In this document: in pieces, positions 1 to 7,583 of the stretch | How the letters are laid out: every line of letters begins with the position of its first letter | Position numbering within the stretch: position 1 is the first letter of the stretch | Assembly: GCA_030612485.1 (NCBI GenBank) | Contig: JAUWNS010000015.1 | Coordinates: 1-22,754 of the forward strand | Length of the DNA stretch: 22,754 bases | DNA from: Candidatus Bipolaricaulota bacterium | GTDB lineage: Bacteria; Bipolaricaulota; Bipolaricaulia; UBA7950; UBA9294 | Direction: 5' to 3' | The notes under the pieces: model-generated | Seen by the model: the letters and a program-made list of their open reading frames with translations, nothing else | What the model was told of the DNA's origin: nothing | The model's database searches: none | Program-made: the position numbers and the translations under genes

Positions 1-1486
1 TCAGCTTCTCTGCTGGGATTGTGGTGATCTCCTCCACCCTCTCCGGCGTATACTGTTCGATGATCTTCTTCAACTCGTCGAAGCCCTCGGTACGCTCCTT
101 GATGAACGCTTCGTCCTGTAAACCTTCACTCAAAATGACGTTCATCATTCCGTTCATCCACGCAACATCCGTCCCGTTCTTCTGGCGTAGCCATAGGGTG
201 GCATACTTGACGAGATCGATCCTCCGCGGATCGACGACGATCAGCTTTGCCCCGTTATAGCGTACTGCCCGTTTGATCAGTGAGGCGATCACCGGGTGGG
301 TCTCCGTGGTGTTGGAACCGGTGACGAGGATGCACTTGGCATACTCGAGCTCGGCGATGGAATTGGTCATCGCGCCGGAGCCGAAGGCGGCTGCTAATCC
401 AGCCACGGTTGATGCATGACAGAGGCGGGCGCAGTGGTCGACGTTGTTCGTCCCTACAGCAGCGCGCATGAACTTCTGGAAGAGGTAGTTCTCCTCGTTG
501 GTGCACTTGGCTGAGGCAAGGCCAGCCAAGGCGTCGGAGCCATGCTCATCCTTGATCTTAAGAAGTCTCTCCTTAATCATGGCCATCGCCTCATCCCAGC
601 TCGCGGGTTCGAGGCTCCCATTGCGGCGTATAAGTGGGGTCGTCAGTCGATCTGACTTATCGATGTACGTGTGGCCAAACCGCCCCTTGATGCAGGTCGA
701 TCCATAGTTGGGAACAGCCTCTGCTCCACGCACCTTCACTACCTCGTTATCCTTCACCCATATCTCAAGCTGGCAGCCAACCCCGCAGTAGGAACAGGTC
801 GTCTGCACTTTTTTGTCTACCTCCCACGCGCGTGGCGGACGCTCAGGGAGTTTCTCCATGATTGCCCCTGTTGGACAAAGCTGCACACACTCACCGCAGC
901 CGTCGCACTCCGATGCTTCCCACTCGCCTAAGCCGGCAGCTACAACCGTCTCTAGACCACGATTAGCAAAGCTCAGGACTCCTTTCACTTGGATCTCATC
1001 GCACGCCTTGATGCAGAGAGCGCAGACGATGCACTTGGATGGGTCGTAGTTGAGCACTGGGGAGGAGAGATCAGGATTAGGGAGAACCCTCTCTCGGGCG
1101 ACGAATCGGCGCGTGCGGTTATCGAGGCCGTAGCGGTAAGCGAGGTCCTGCAGCTCGCAGTTCCCTGCCGATTCGCAGGTCATGCAGTCGCAGTTGTGTT
1201 CGGAGAGGAGAAGGTCGATCAACATCCGCCGCATCGATTCGAGCTCTTCATCGAACGCTATCACCTCCATCTTGTCCACCACATTAACCGTACAGGACGG
1301 GACCACCCCCGGTCGACCGGTAATCTTGACCACACACAGCCGACATGCTCCGCTGACGCTCACACGTGGATGGTAGCAGAGCCCAGGGATGCCGAAGCCA
1401 TTATCACGTGCCACCTGCAGGAGATTCGCTCCTTCAGTGGCTTCCACCTTGTGTCCGTCAATGTGTATAGTAGCTGCTGTTCTCAT
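1..1486 (-). CDS. fdhA: NAD-linked formate dehydrogenase, catalytic alpha subunit (Cys type), 3' end outside window
   Basis: Only the first 495 codons are present; the frame is open to the window edge. It should oxidise formate (or reduce CO2) at a Mo/W bis-pterin site and pass electrons along an iron-sulfur chain to NuoEF. Visible in order: a [2Fe-2S] site (C37, C48, C51, C65); a NuoG-like His-Cys3 site (H97, C101, C104, C110); two ferredoxin [4Fe-4S] motifs (C152/155/158/162 and C194/197/200/204); the molybdopterin-domain [4Fe-4S] site (C231, C234, C238, C265); and the HCARLCHAST motif, where C356 takes the metal-ligand position and is followed by the H357 typical of formate dehydrogenases. 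The family is usually about 900 residues. The ATG (1486-1484) overlaps the nuoEF stop as ATGA, and GGAGGG lies 6 bases upstream. A NuoG-type subunit is the alternative, but the Cys-His pair and the following VAGL and GSGAMTNSI motifs argue for formate dehydrogenase. Confidence 0.9.
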   Translation of the reverse strand, partial: MRTAATIHIDGHKVEATEGANLLQVARDNGFGIPGLCYHPRVSVSGACRLCVVKITGRPGVVPSCTVNVVDKMEVIAFDEELESMRRMLIDLLLSEHNCDCMTCESAGNCELQDLAYRYGLDNRTRRFVARERVLPNPDLSSPVLNYDPSKCIVCALCIKACDEIQVKGVLSFANRGLETVVAAGLGEWEASECDGCGECVQLCPTGAIMEKLPERPPRAWEVDKKVQTTCSYCGVGCQLEIWVKDNEVVKVRGAEAVPNYGSTCIKGRFGHTYIDKSDRLTTPLIRRNGSLEPASWDEAMAMIKERLLKIKDEHGSDALAGLASAKCTNEENYLFQKFMRAAVGTNNVDHCARLCHASTVAGLAAAFGSGAMTNSIAELEYAKCILVTGSNTTETHPVIASLIKRAVRYNGAKLIVVDPRRIDLVKYATLWLRQKNGTDVAWMNGMMNVILSEGLQDEAFIKERTEGFDELKKIIEQYTPERVEEITTIPAEKL

Positions 1487-3237
1487 GATCGTCCCTCCCC
1501 ACCGCTAGTTTGCTCAGCCAACAGTTGGTCCTTGAAGTAGTCAAAGGCACTCTTCAGCACGGGATACGGGGACTGTCCCAATGGGCAGAGAGATGTCTGT
1601 TTCATCGTCTCTGCTATGTCGAGCATCAGGTCGAGATCCTCCTGGGCCCCTGTTCCTGCGAGGAATCGATCCATCACTTCTACCAGACGCACGGTTCCCA
1701 CTCGGCATGGGACACACTGACCACATGATTCGTGACGAAAGAAGTGGAGGATATCCGCGAGCAATGGCGCCACGCGGCAACTCTCGTCCAACACAAGGAT
1801 CGCGCCAGACCCAAGCACAGCTCCATGAGATGCCAGGCTATCATACTCGAGCGGGACATCCAGCATATCCTCACCCAGGAACACGCCTGCCGCTCCTCCA
1901 ACAAGGGCTGCAAGGAACTGCTTCCCCTGAGCAACTCCGCCTCCGATCTCGAAGATCAGTTGTCGCAACGTAGCTCCCATCGGGGCTTCCACCACCCCTG
2001 CATGGACTACCGCGCCGGAAAGAGGATAAAGTTTGGTCCCCGGAGAAGCAGGCAAGCCGACTGACCGGTAGACATCTACTCCTTCTCGCACTATTTCAGG
2101 AACATTCGCCAAAGTCTCGACGTTATTGATAACTGTCGGCTTCCCCCACAAGCCCACACTGGCAGGGTAAGGAGGACGTAGGCGTGGGATCCCCCGCTTT
2201 CCCTCCATTGATTCAAGCAGTGATGTCTCCTCACCGCAGACGTATGACCCAGCTCCTTGATGCACGTGGATGTCAAACGAAAAGGATGAATCAAGGATGT
2301 GCTGTCCTAAATAGTTAGCTTGGCGAGCTTCCTTGAGTGCGCTCTCTACCTGTTTGATTGCCTCAGCATACTCACCGCGTATGTAGATGTACCCTTCCAG
2401 GGCACCAATAGCGTAACCAGTAAGGATTATCCCTTCGATGACTCGATGTGGTGTCTCTTCCAGGAGAACACGATCCTTGAATGTCCCCGGTTCCCCTTCA
2501 TCGGCATTGCACACCACGTACCTTGGCTCTCCAGGAGCTTTCCGCGTAAACTCCCATTTACGGGCAGTGGGGAATCCTGCTCCGCCCCGCCCGCGCAATC
2601 CCGCATCCTTAACAGCAGAAACAACCTCCTCAGGGGTCATCTCGGCAAGAGCACGTGTCAACCCTTGATAAGCGCCCTTTGATACCGCTTCTTCAAGATT
2701 CCCAAGCTGATCATAGTCCTTCAAGAGCCGGCGGGGTTCTCCAAGGAGAGTGGGAAAGTATCGCCGAGATGGCGCTCGGCTTGTGCCACGTACCCCGGCA
2801 ATGATACTGGAGAGGGCTTCCCGTTCAACCCGCGGGTAGATCGCATCATCCACTTGAAGGGCTGGCGCCTCTGCACACGCCCCTAAGCAACTTGAGAGCT
2901 CAAGCGTAAACTCGCCATCAGGTGTCGTTTGTCCCGGATCGATCCCGATCTCAGCCTTGATCCCTGCGATCAATTTCCCCGTTCCAGCAAGACGGCATTG
3001 AGGGGATTCACACACGCGTATGATATGGCGTCCACGTGGATTCTCACTGAGCATGGAATAGAACGTTACTACTCCACGCACAAAACCCATGCTGACGCCA
3101 AATTCCTCCGCGACTGATTCCAACGCTTCCTCTGAAAGGAACTGATTCTCCGAATGATTCTGAATCTCTCGCAAACGTTGCAGGAGTCCAGGTCCAGCGG
3201 ATCGTTCCACTCTAAACGATGACACGGTCTGTCTCAC
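1483..3237 (-). CDS. nuoEF: Fused NuoE-NuoF NADH dehydrogenase (diaphorase) subunit
   Basis: The product (about 584 residues) is the NAD(H)-binding module that should partner the formate dehydrogenase encoded right after it. Numbered from an upstream in-frame TTG at 3297 (subtract 20 for the start chosen here): the NuoE thioredoxin-like [2Fe-2S] domain spans about 30-170 with C96, C101, C137 and C141. The NuoF domain follows with the NADH/FMN glycine-rich motif GRGGAGFPTARKW (236-248), CGEETSL (354-360) and the C-terminal [4Fe-4S] ligands C525, C528, C531 and C571. There is no extra C-terminal ferredoxin domain of the kind seen in HydB of bifurcating hydrogenases. I chose GTG at 3237 because GGAGG sits 4 bases upstream; the TTG at 3297 has no clear ribosome site. 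NuoE and NuoF are usually separate, but the fusion is known in some lineages. A perfect palindrome lies about 90 bases upstream. Confidence 0.93.
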   Translation of the reverse strand: MRQTVSSFRVERSAGPGLLQRLREIQNHSENQFLSEEALESVAEEFGVSMGFVRGVVTFYSMLSENPRGRHIIRVCESPQCRLAGTGKLIAGIKAEIGIDPGQTTPDGEFTLELSSCLGACAEAPALQVDDAIYPRVEREALSSIIAGVRGTSRAPSRRYFPTLLGEPRRLLKDYDQLGNLEEAVSKGAYQGLTRALAEMTPEEVVSAVKDAGLRGRGGAGFPTARKWEFTRKAPGEPRYVVCNADEGEPGTFKDRVLLEETPHRVIEGIILTGYAIGALEGYIYIRGEYAEAIKQVESALKEARQANYLGQHILDSSFSFDIHVHQGAGSYVCGEETSLLESMEGKRGIPRLRPPYPASVGLWGKPTVINNVETLANVPEIVREGVDVYRSVGLPASPGTKLYPLSGAVVHAGVVEAPMGATLRQLIFEIGGGVAQGKQFLAALVGGAAGVFLGEDMLDVPLEYDSLASHGAVLGSGAILVLDESCRVAPLLADILHFFRHESCGQCVPCRVGTVRLVEVMDRFLAGTGAQEDLDLMLDIAETMKQTSLCPLGQSPYPVLKSAFDYFKDQLLAEQTSGGEGRS

Positions 3238-3328
3238 GTTACCTCCTCTTCCTGTCTTGCCTGATTCGAATCCCGATTTCTTTACGGGTTTCTTCAAGCG
3301 ATCTCTGACTTAAGTGCCCGTGCCCATC

Positions 3329-3349
3329 ACTTGACAAGCCTTGTCAAGT
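3329..3349. promoter_or_regulatory. Perfect 10+1+10 palindrome upstream of nuoEF (candidate operator)
   Basis: The arms are ACTTGACAAG and CTTGTCAAGT, separated by one C. On the minus strand the sequence includes a consensus TTGACA, but I see no good -10 hexamer 16-18 bases downstream. Twelve bases of it (ACTTGACAAGGC on the minus strand) recur exactly over the -35 region of the rex-mbx promoter. It differs from the Rex consensus TTGTGAA-N4-TTCACAA. A binding site for a dimeric regulator is plausible, but the regulator is unknown. Confidence 0.5.
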
Positions 3350-4267
3350 ATCAGATTGATGAACCTCATCACTGTCCAGCGCCAAGTCCATTAGTTTATT
3401 CCCCCTTAAATAGAAAAAACCGACTCAGCCGCACGGCCGCGCCGGTGAATCAATAGATACCTCCTAAAAGACTGGTACTTTTAAGTATGGTCATTAAAGG
3501 GGAAACATACCAGAAAGACCGGGAAGAGATGGGAAAATCCCTTCTCCCGGATGGGTCACCGCTTCTCCCGGCATGGACAGTTGCAAGCCTTCTTAAGAAG
3601 TTTCATCTACGTTTCCTCTTTCATCAATTACAACCTCTCTTCTCTCTCGACCTTTTCCCGGTTCGCATCTTCAGTAGACCCTCACCATCGGCGCGTAGTA
3701 TACGCAAAGCGGCCTGGAAAGGTCAAGTTGCAAGCCGCACACAAAAAAACGCGGGCCACACTTCGCAGCTCGGGAACTGAACTTAGAAGCCCCGTTATTG
3801 TGCTTGAGCAAAATCGGGGACAGTTACCACCATCGATCTTCATAGTCCTCCTTGGTGGCCTGCTGTAATTACGCAAAGCGATGGGAAAATTTCGTCCGAA
3901 GTCGGCAGGTTGCGCTTGGCCAGACGTCGATAGATCCCCAGTGCCCCCTCTCGCTTGCCCAGGTCGGCTAGCACGGTGTCCAATGCCCGAGACACAGGGC
4001 TAAGTTCACCTCCTTGCTTAAACTCCGGGACATATACGAAATTATAAGATCCGTATATAAATGGGGTCCCCGAAAATAGGGTATCAAACTTGAACCAGGA
4101 AACATAGGAACGTATAGTCAGGGTGCCTTGGGAGCGAGTCGCTTTGAGTCTATATCTTGATGACCTCTTTCTTGCTTGGTAGGCTTCGGGTAAGAAGTGA
4201 AGCGCCTTGTTCAAAGGGTGAAGTGTTCAATTGTTGCCATCTAAAACAAGGGAGGGCAACTTAATAT

Positions 4268-4273
4268 AGGAGG
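4268..4273 (+). promoter_or_regulatory. Ribosome binding site deciding the GTG start of the flavoprotein gene
   Basis: AGGAGG lies 1 base from an in-frame ATG at 4275, which is too close, and 7 bases from the GTG at 4281, which is ideal. The GTG is therefore taken as the start. Confidence 0.7.
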
Positions 4274-4280
4274 TATGATT

Positions 4281-5630
4281 GTGAGCAGCACAGATATCCT
4301 GATTGTTGGTGGAAGTGCAGCCGGTCTTACCGCTGCTATCTCCACAAGACGATTTAACCCGGAGGCGAAGATCACGCTTGTCAGAAAGGAAGAGAAGGTT
4401 CTTATCCCATGTGGGATCCCTTATATCTTTGGGACTCTGGAATCCCCGGAAGACGACTTGATCCCCGATGCGGTACTGACCAAACATAATATAGACCTGA
4501 TTGTGGATGAAGTCACCTCTATCAACAAGGGGGCAAAGACAGTCACTACGGCAGGCGGGGATACGATAAGCTACGAGCGGATGATCCTGGCCACAGGATC
4601 CTACCCGCTAGTTCCGCCCCTGCCGGGGGTAAACCTTGAAAACGTCTTTAGCGTGAAGAAGGACATTAAGTATCTGACTGAGCTGAAGCAGGCTCTACAT
4701 CAGGCAAACGATCTGGTGATTATCGGTGGGGGGTTCATCGGGTTGGAATTTGCCGATGAGTGTAGAAAGATCGATAACTTAAATAGCGTAAGCATCGTCG
4801 AGCTTCTCCCCCACTGTCTTCTCCTAGCGTGTGACAGTGAGGTGTGCATGCAAGTGGAGGAAGAGTTAAAAAAGGCCAAGGTGAGCCTGTTCACCGATAG
4901 GCGAGCAAAGGCCATCCTGGGCAAGGAAAAGGTCGAGCAGGTTGAGCTGGAGAATGGTCAGAAGCTCAAGGCGGATGTCGTCATCCTTGGAATCGGGGTC
5001 AGGCCGAACATCGACCTGGCAAAAAACGCTGGGTTACAGGTGGACGATCAAGCCGGTATATGGGTGGATTCCTGGATGAGAACCAGTGACCACAACATCT
5101 TTGCTGCCGGGGACTGCACACAGAAAACCTGCTTTTTGACCAGGGGTCCGTGCTTGCTTCGGCTTGCTTCGATAGCAACCATGGAGGCCAGGGTAGCGGG
5201 AGCAAACCTGTTTTCTCTACGGCAACGCGCTGCTTCCCCAATCGGCGTCTTTGGGACCGTAATTGGCGATTTATCCGTTGGATCAGCTGGGTTCACCGCG
5301 CGTCAAGCCAGCGAAGAGGGGATTGAAATAATTGTGGGAAAGGCAACGGCAGCGGATAAACACCCAGGATCCATGCCCGGTGCTCGGAAGTTGACGGTGA
5401 AACTGGTGTTCATGAAGGACTCCAGGAAGCTAATCGGGGGACAGGTCTACGGAAGCGATAAGGCGGGTTACGTAGCTAACTGCATCGGTTCTCTCATTCA
5501 GCAAGGGTTGCGCGCGGATGAACTGGTCACCTTTCAGGTAGGCACCCACCCCAAGTTAACCCCCTCACCGATTGCTCATCAGATTGAGAACGCTGCCGAG
5601 ATCGCCCTAGCTGAACTCCTCTCCAGTTAG
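4281..5630 (+). CDS. FAD-dependent pyridine nucleotide-disulfide oxidoreductase, CoA-disulfide/NAD(P)H sulfur reductase type
   Basis: The product is 449 residues, the normal length for the NADH oxidase/CoA-disulfide reductase/NAD(P)H:sulfur reductase group. It has an N-terminal FAD motif GGSAAG (10-15), the single redox cysteine C44 in LIPCGIPYIFG (the position that forms a CoA or sulfenate adduct in this group), a second Rossmann motif IIGGGFIGLEFA near residue 150, the FAD-binding AAGDC segment, and a C-terminal dimerisation domain. Reduction of CoA disulfide, polysulfide/sulfur or oxygen by NAD(P)H are all possible and the sequence cannot decide between them. In Pyrococcus a member of this group (NSR) is tied to sulfur metabolism together with the Mbx complex, and here the gene sits convergently against an mbx-like operon, so a sulfur role is reasonable inference. 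A hairpin terminator follows the stop. Confidence 0.88.
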   Translation: MSSTDILIVGGSAAGLTAAISTRRFNPEAKITLVRKEEKVLIPCGIPYIFGTLESPEDDLIPDAVLTKHNIDLIVDEVTSINKGAKTVTTAGGDTISYERMILATGSYPLVPPLPGVNLENVFSVKKDIKYLTELKQALHQANDLVIIGGGFIGLEFADECRKIDNLNSVSIVELLPHCLLLACDSEVCMQVEEELKKAKVSLFTDRRAKAILGKEKVEQVELENGQKLKADVVILGIGVRPNIDLAKNAGLQVDDQAGIWVDSWMRTSDHNIFAAGDCTQKTCFLTRGPCLLRLASIATMEARVAGANLFSLRQRAASPIGVFGTVIGDLSVGSAGFTARQASEEGIEIIVGKATAADKHPGSMPGARKLTVKLVFMKDSRKLIGGQVYGSDKAGYVANCIGSLIQQGLRADELVTFQVGTHPKLTPSPIAHQIENAAEIALAELLSS

Positions 5631-5641
5631 GTTAGCAGAAC

Positions 5642-5698
5642 GTAGGAATGGTGAGCGGAGAAATCAAACCTCAGCTGCTTACCGTTCCTACCTTTTCG
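5642..5698 (+). terminator. Rho-independent-like terminator between convergent genes
   Basis: GTAGGAATGGTGAGC (5642-5656) pairs with GCTTACCGTTCCTAC (5677-5691) over 15 positions with two G-U pairs. A short T-rich tract, CTTTTCGTT, follows on the plus strand. It lies just after the flavoprotein stop and overlaps the last codons of the converging minus-strand gene. No T tract is seen on the minus-strand side. Confidence 0.6.
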
Positions 5699-7551
5699 TT
5701 CAGGTAGAGGTCTATCCCTCGTGCCGCTTGATGTCCGGTGGCGATCCCGGTGATCACGTCCGGCCCTTTCACGAAGTCACCGCCGAAGAACAGCCAGGGA
5801 ACGCTACTCTGGTAGTACTCATTCACTTTGAGCCGTCGACCAGCGTACTCCAGTTGCTCGCGGAGATCCTCGGTAATCAAGGAGTCGTCCGGGCTCTGGC
5901 CGATCGCCTCCACAACCATTGTCCCCGGGATGAACAGCTTATCCTCCTCGTTTACCTGCGGGTTGAAGCGATGTTCCTCATCAAAGACCGATACACACTG
6001 AATCGTGTGCAGACCAGTTATCTCGCCGTTGACGATCTCGATCTTATGCGGGGAACGACCAGGGATGATTACGATCCCTTCCTCGCGCGCTTCCTCGATC
6101 TCTTCCACGTCAGCAGGCATGATGTCCTCTGTCTCCAGACAGGTGGTCGTTAGATCAACCTTACCGTAGCGCGCCTTCTGCAAGCGAGCGATACTACGGG
6201 AGATATCCATTGCTACGTTTCCCCCTCCGATGACAACGATCTTCTCCGTAAGCTCGATCTCTCTCCCGAGCGTAATCTCTCTCAACAAGTCAATGGCTTG
6301 AGAGACATGCGGATTATCGGTCCCCTCGACGCGCGTGCTGCGCCCACCCTGCAGACCGATACCGACGAAGACAGCACCATAGTCGCGATGGAGATCGTCC
6401 AAGCCAACGTCCGTTCCTACCTTGGTATTGCAACGAATCTCCACTCCCACTGATTCGATGTAGTCGATGTCCTTGTCAAGTGCATCGTAGGGCATGCGGT
6501 ACTCGGGAATTCCGTAGCGCATCATCCCTCCTGGCTTCTCCTTCTCCTCGAACACGGTCACCTTGTACCCCATCAGGGTCAGGTAATAAGCGGTAGACAG
6601 ACCAGATGGGCCAGCACCGACGATCGCTACCTTCTTTCCGTTCGACTTGACGACCTCGGCTTGCAGCACTCGCTTGTAGTCCTCTCTGGGGATCTGGTCC
6701 ATGGCATAGCGTTTGAGCCAGCGGATGGAGATCGGCTCTCCACGGTGGGAAAGCGCGCACGCCTGCTCGCAGTCGTGGGTGCACACGCGGCCGCACACTT
6801 CAGGGAGTGGGTTGGTCTTGTAGATATCACGCGCCGCTTGATCGTAGTCCTCACTCCAGATACCGCGGATGTAGTCAGCAATGTTCATATTCGCCGGACA
6901 GGCTTCCTCACATATGCTGCATTCGAAGCAACGTGACGCCTCGGCGATCGCTTGCTCCTTGGTGAACCCACGCACCATCTCTACAAACGATGCAAGCCGC
7001 TCCTCTGCGGAGATAACCTCCATCTCTTTAGCGTGGCTCTCAAAGTCTGCCAGACAGAAATCAAGGTCGGTGGAGAATCCCTTATCGTTTCGCTTACGAT
7101 GATTGATACTCACCTGAAGGTCGCTCGGATTATCCACGAACACGTCGGAAGCGGTCTTCTCATCGCGAGCTAGAGCAACGAAGCTCTCCGTTGCGTGATC
7201 GATGTGAATGAAGTCCTGCGACAGGCTCAGGCTACCAGTCGGACAGACGTCGACACATAATCCGCAGTAGCTGCATCGGCCGTAGTTGATCTGCGGCCGT
7301 TCGTCGGTGGAACCTTCCTTCGGATCGGCCTCGATTCCGGGAACGTTCACCATCGCGATCGCGTCGCAAGGACAGATGTCATGGCAGTTTCCGCAGCCAA
7401 TACACTTCTCAAGATCGTTCTTGTGGAACCCGCGATAGCGCTCGGATATTTCCAGCTTCTCAAATGGGTAGGTAAGCGTCTGGGGTTTCTCAAACAGGTA
7501 CTTCAAAGCAGCAAACGGGCCTAGCACACTCCCTTTGTCCTTCGCCATCAT
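5671..7551 (-). CDS. mbxN-gltD: MbxN/NuoI-like ferredoxin subunit fused to a GltD/NfnL-type NAD(P)H oxidoreductase
   Basis: This 626-residue fusion ends the operon. The N-terminal part (about 1-120) is the NuoI-like electron-transfer subunit with two [4Fe-4S] motifs (C50/53/56/60 and C93/96/99/103); it should dock on the NuoB/NuoD-like arm. A linker of about 75 residues leads to a complete GltD-type domain. Its own cluster-binding segment has C208/211/214/218 and C253/257/261/265. The FAD Rossmann motif GAGPSG is at 312-317 and the NAD(P) motif GGGNVAMD at 442-449. After the second strand of the NAD(P) fold the sequence is TTCLETEDIMPAD, where NADPH-type relatives usually have YRR; an acidic residue instead of arginines suggests NADH. 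Inferred role: entry or exit of NAD(P)H electrons for the membrane complex. The start is ATG 7551, or the next ATG at 7548, which is better spaced (7 bases) from GAGG. The nuoD-like gene ends 32 bases upstream. Confidence 0.9.
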   Translation of the reverse strand: MMAKDKGSVLGPFAALKYLFEKPQTLTYPFEKLEISERYRGFHKNDLEKCIGCGNCHDICPCDAIAMVNVPGIEADPKEGSTDERPQINYGRCSYCGLCVDVCPTGSLSLSQDFIHIDHATESFVALARDEKTASDVFVDNPSDLQVSINHRKRNDKGFSTDLDFCLADFESHAKEMEVISAEERLASFVEMVRGFTKEQAIAEASRCFECSICEEACPANMNIADYIRGIWSEDYDQAARDIYKTNPLPEVCGRVCTHDCEQACALSHRGEPISIRWLKRYAMDQIPREDYKRVLQAEVVKSNGKKVAIVGAGPSGLSTAYYLTLMGYKVTVFEEKEKPGGMMRYGIPEYRMPYDALDKDIDYIESVGVEIRCNTKVGTDVGLDDLHRDYGAVFVGIGLQGGRSTRVEGTDNPHVSQAIDLLREITLGREIELTEKIVVIGGGNVAMDISRSIARLQKARYGKVDLTTTCLETEDIMPADVEEIEEAREEGIVIIPGRSPHKIEIVNGEITGLHTIQCVSVFDEEHRFNPQVNEEDKLFIPGTMVVEAIGQSPDDSLITEDLREQLEYAGRRLKVNEYYQSSVPWLFFGGDFVKGPDVITGIATGHQAARGIDLYLNEKVGTVSS

Positions 7552-7583
7552 TTCACCTCATTCATAGCTGTCATCCTTGCTTA

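Larger units (their letters stand above)
3238..4280. other. Intergenic stretch of about 1 kb with no convincing gene
   Basis: Apart from the palindrome at 3329-3349, I see no recognisable gene. Open frames on both strands are short and of mixed composition. The best is a minus-strand tail at 3840-3995 (about 51 codons from a GTG). Its segment ALDTVLADLGKREGALGIYR reads like real protein, but an AGGAGG lies too far (13 bases) from the GTG and no family is recognised; it may be a decayed gene. At about 3811-3830 is the string AATCGGGGACAGTTACCACC, which resembles repeats flanking IS200-like/REP-type transposases, so old mobile-element debris is possible. At 3519-3571 there are two direct copies of CTTCTCCCGG with an inverted partner. 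A 6-bp hairpin (GTTGCC 4233-4238, GGCAAC 4255-4260) lies just before the ribosome site of the next gene. Confidence 0.6.

Noticed and set aside
989..1540. 183-codon plus-strand open frame
   Set aside because: It is antisense to the formate dehydrogenase gene, whose cluster motifs are intact on the other strand.
3519..3571. CTTCTCCCGG repeats and hairpin as a terminator
   Set aside because: No T tract follows on either strand and no gene ends here.
3487..3780. 97-codon plus-strand frame in the gene-poor stretch
   Set aside because: No ribosome site, no recognisable motif, and a composition of low-complexity Ser/Leu/Phe and Arg.
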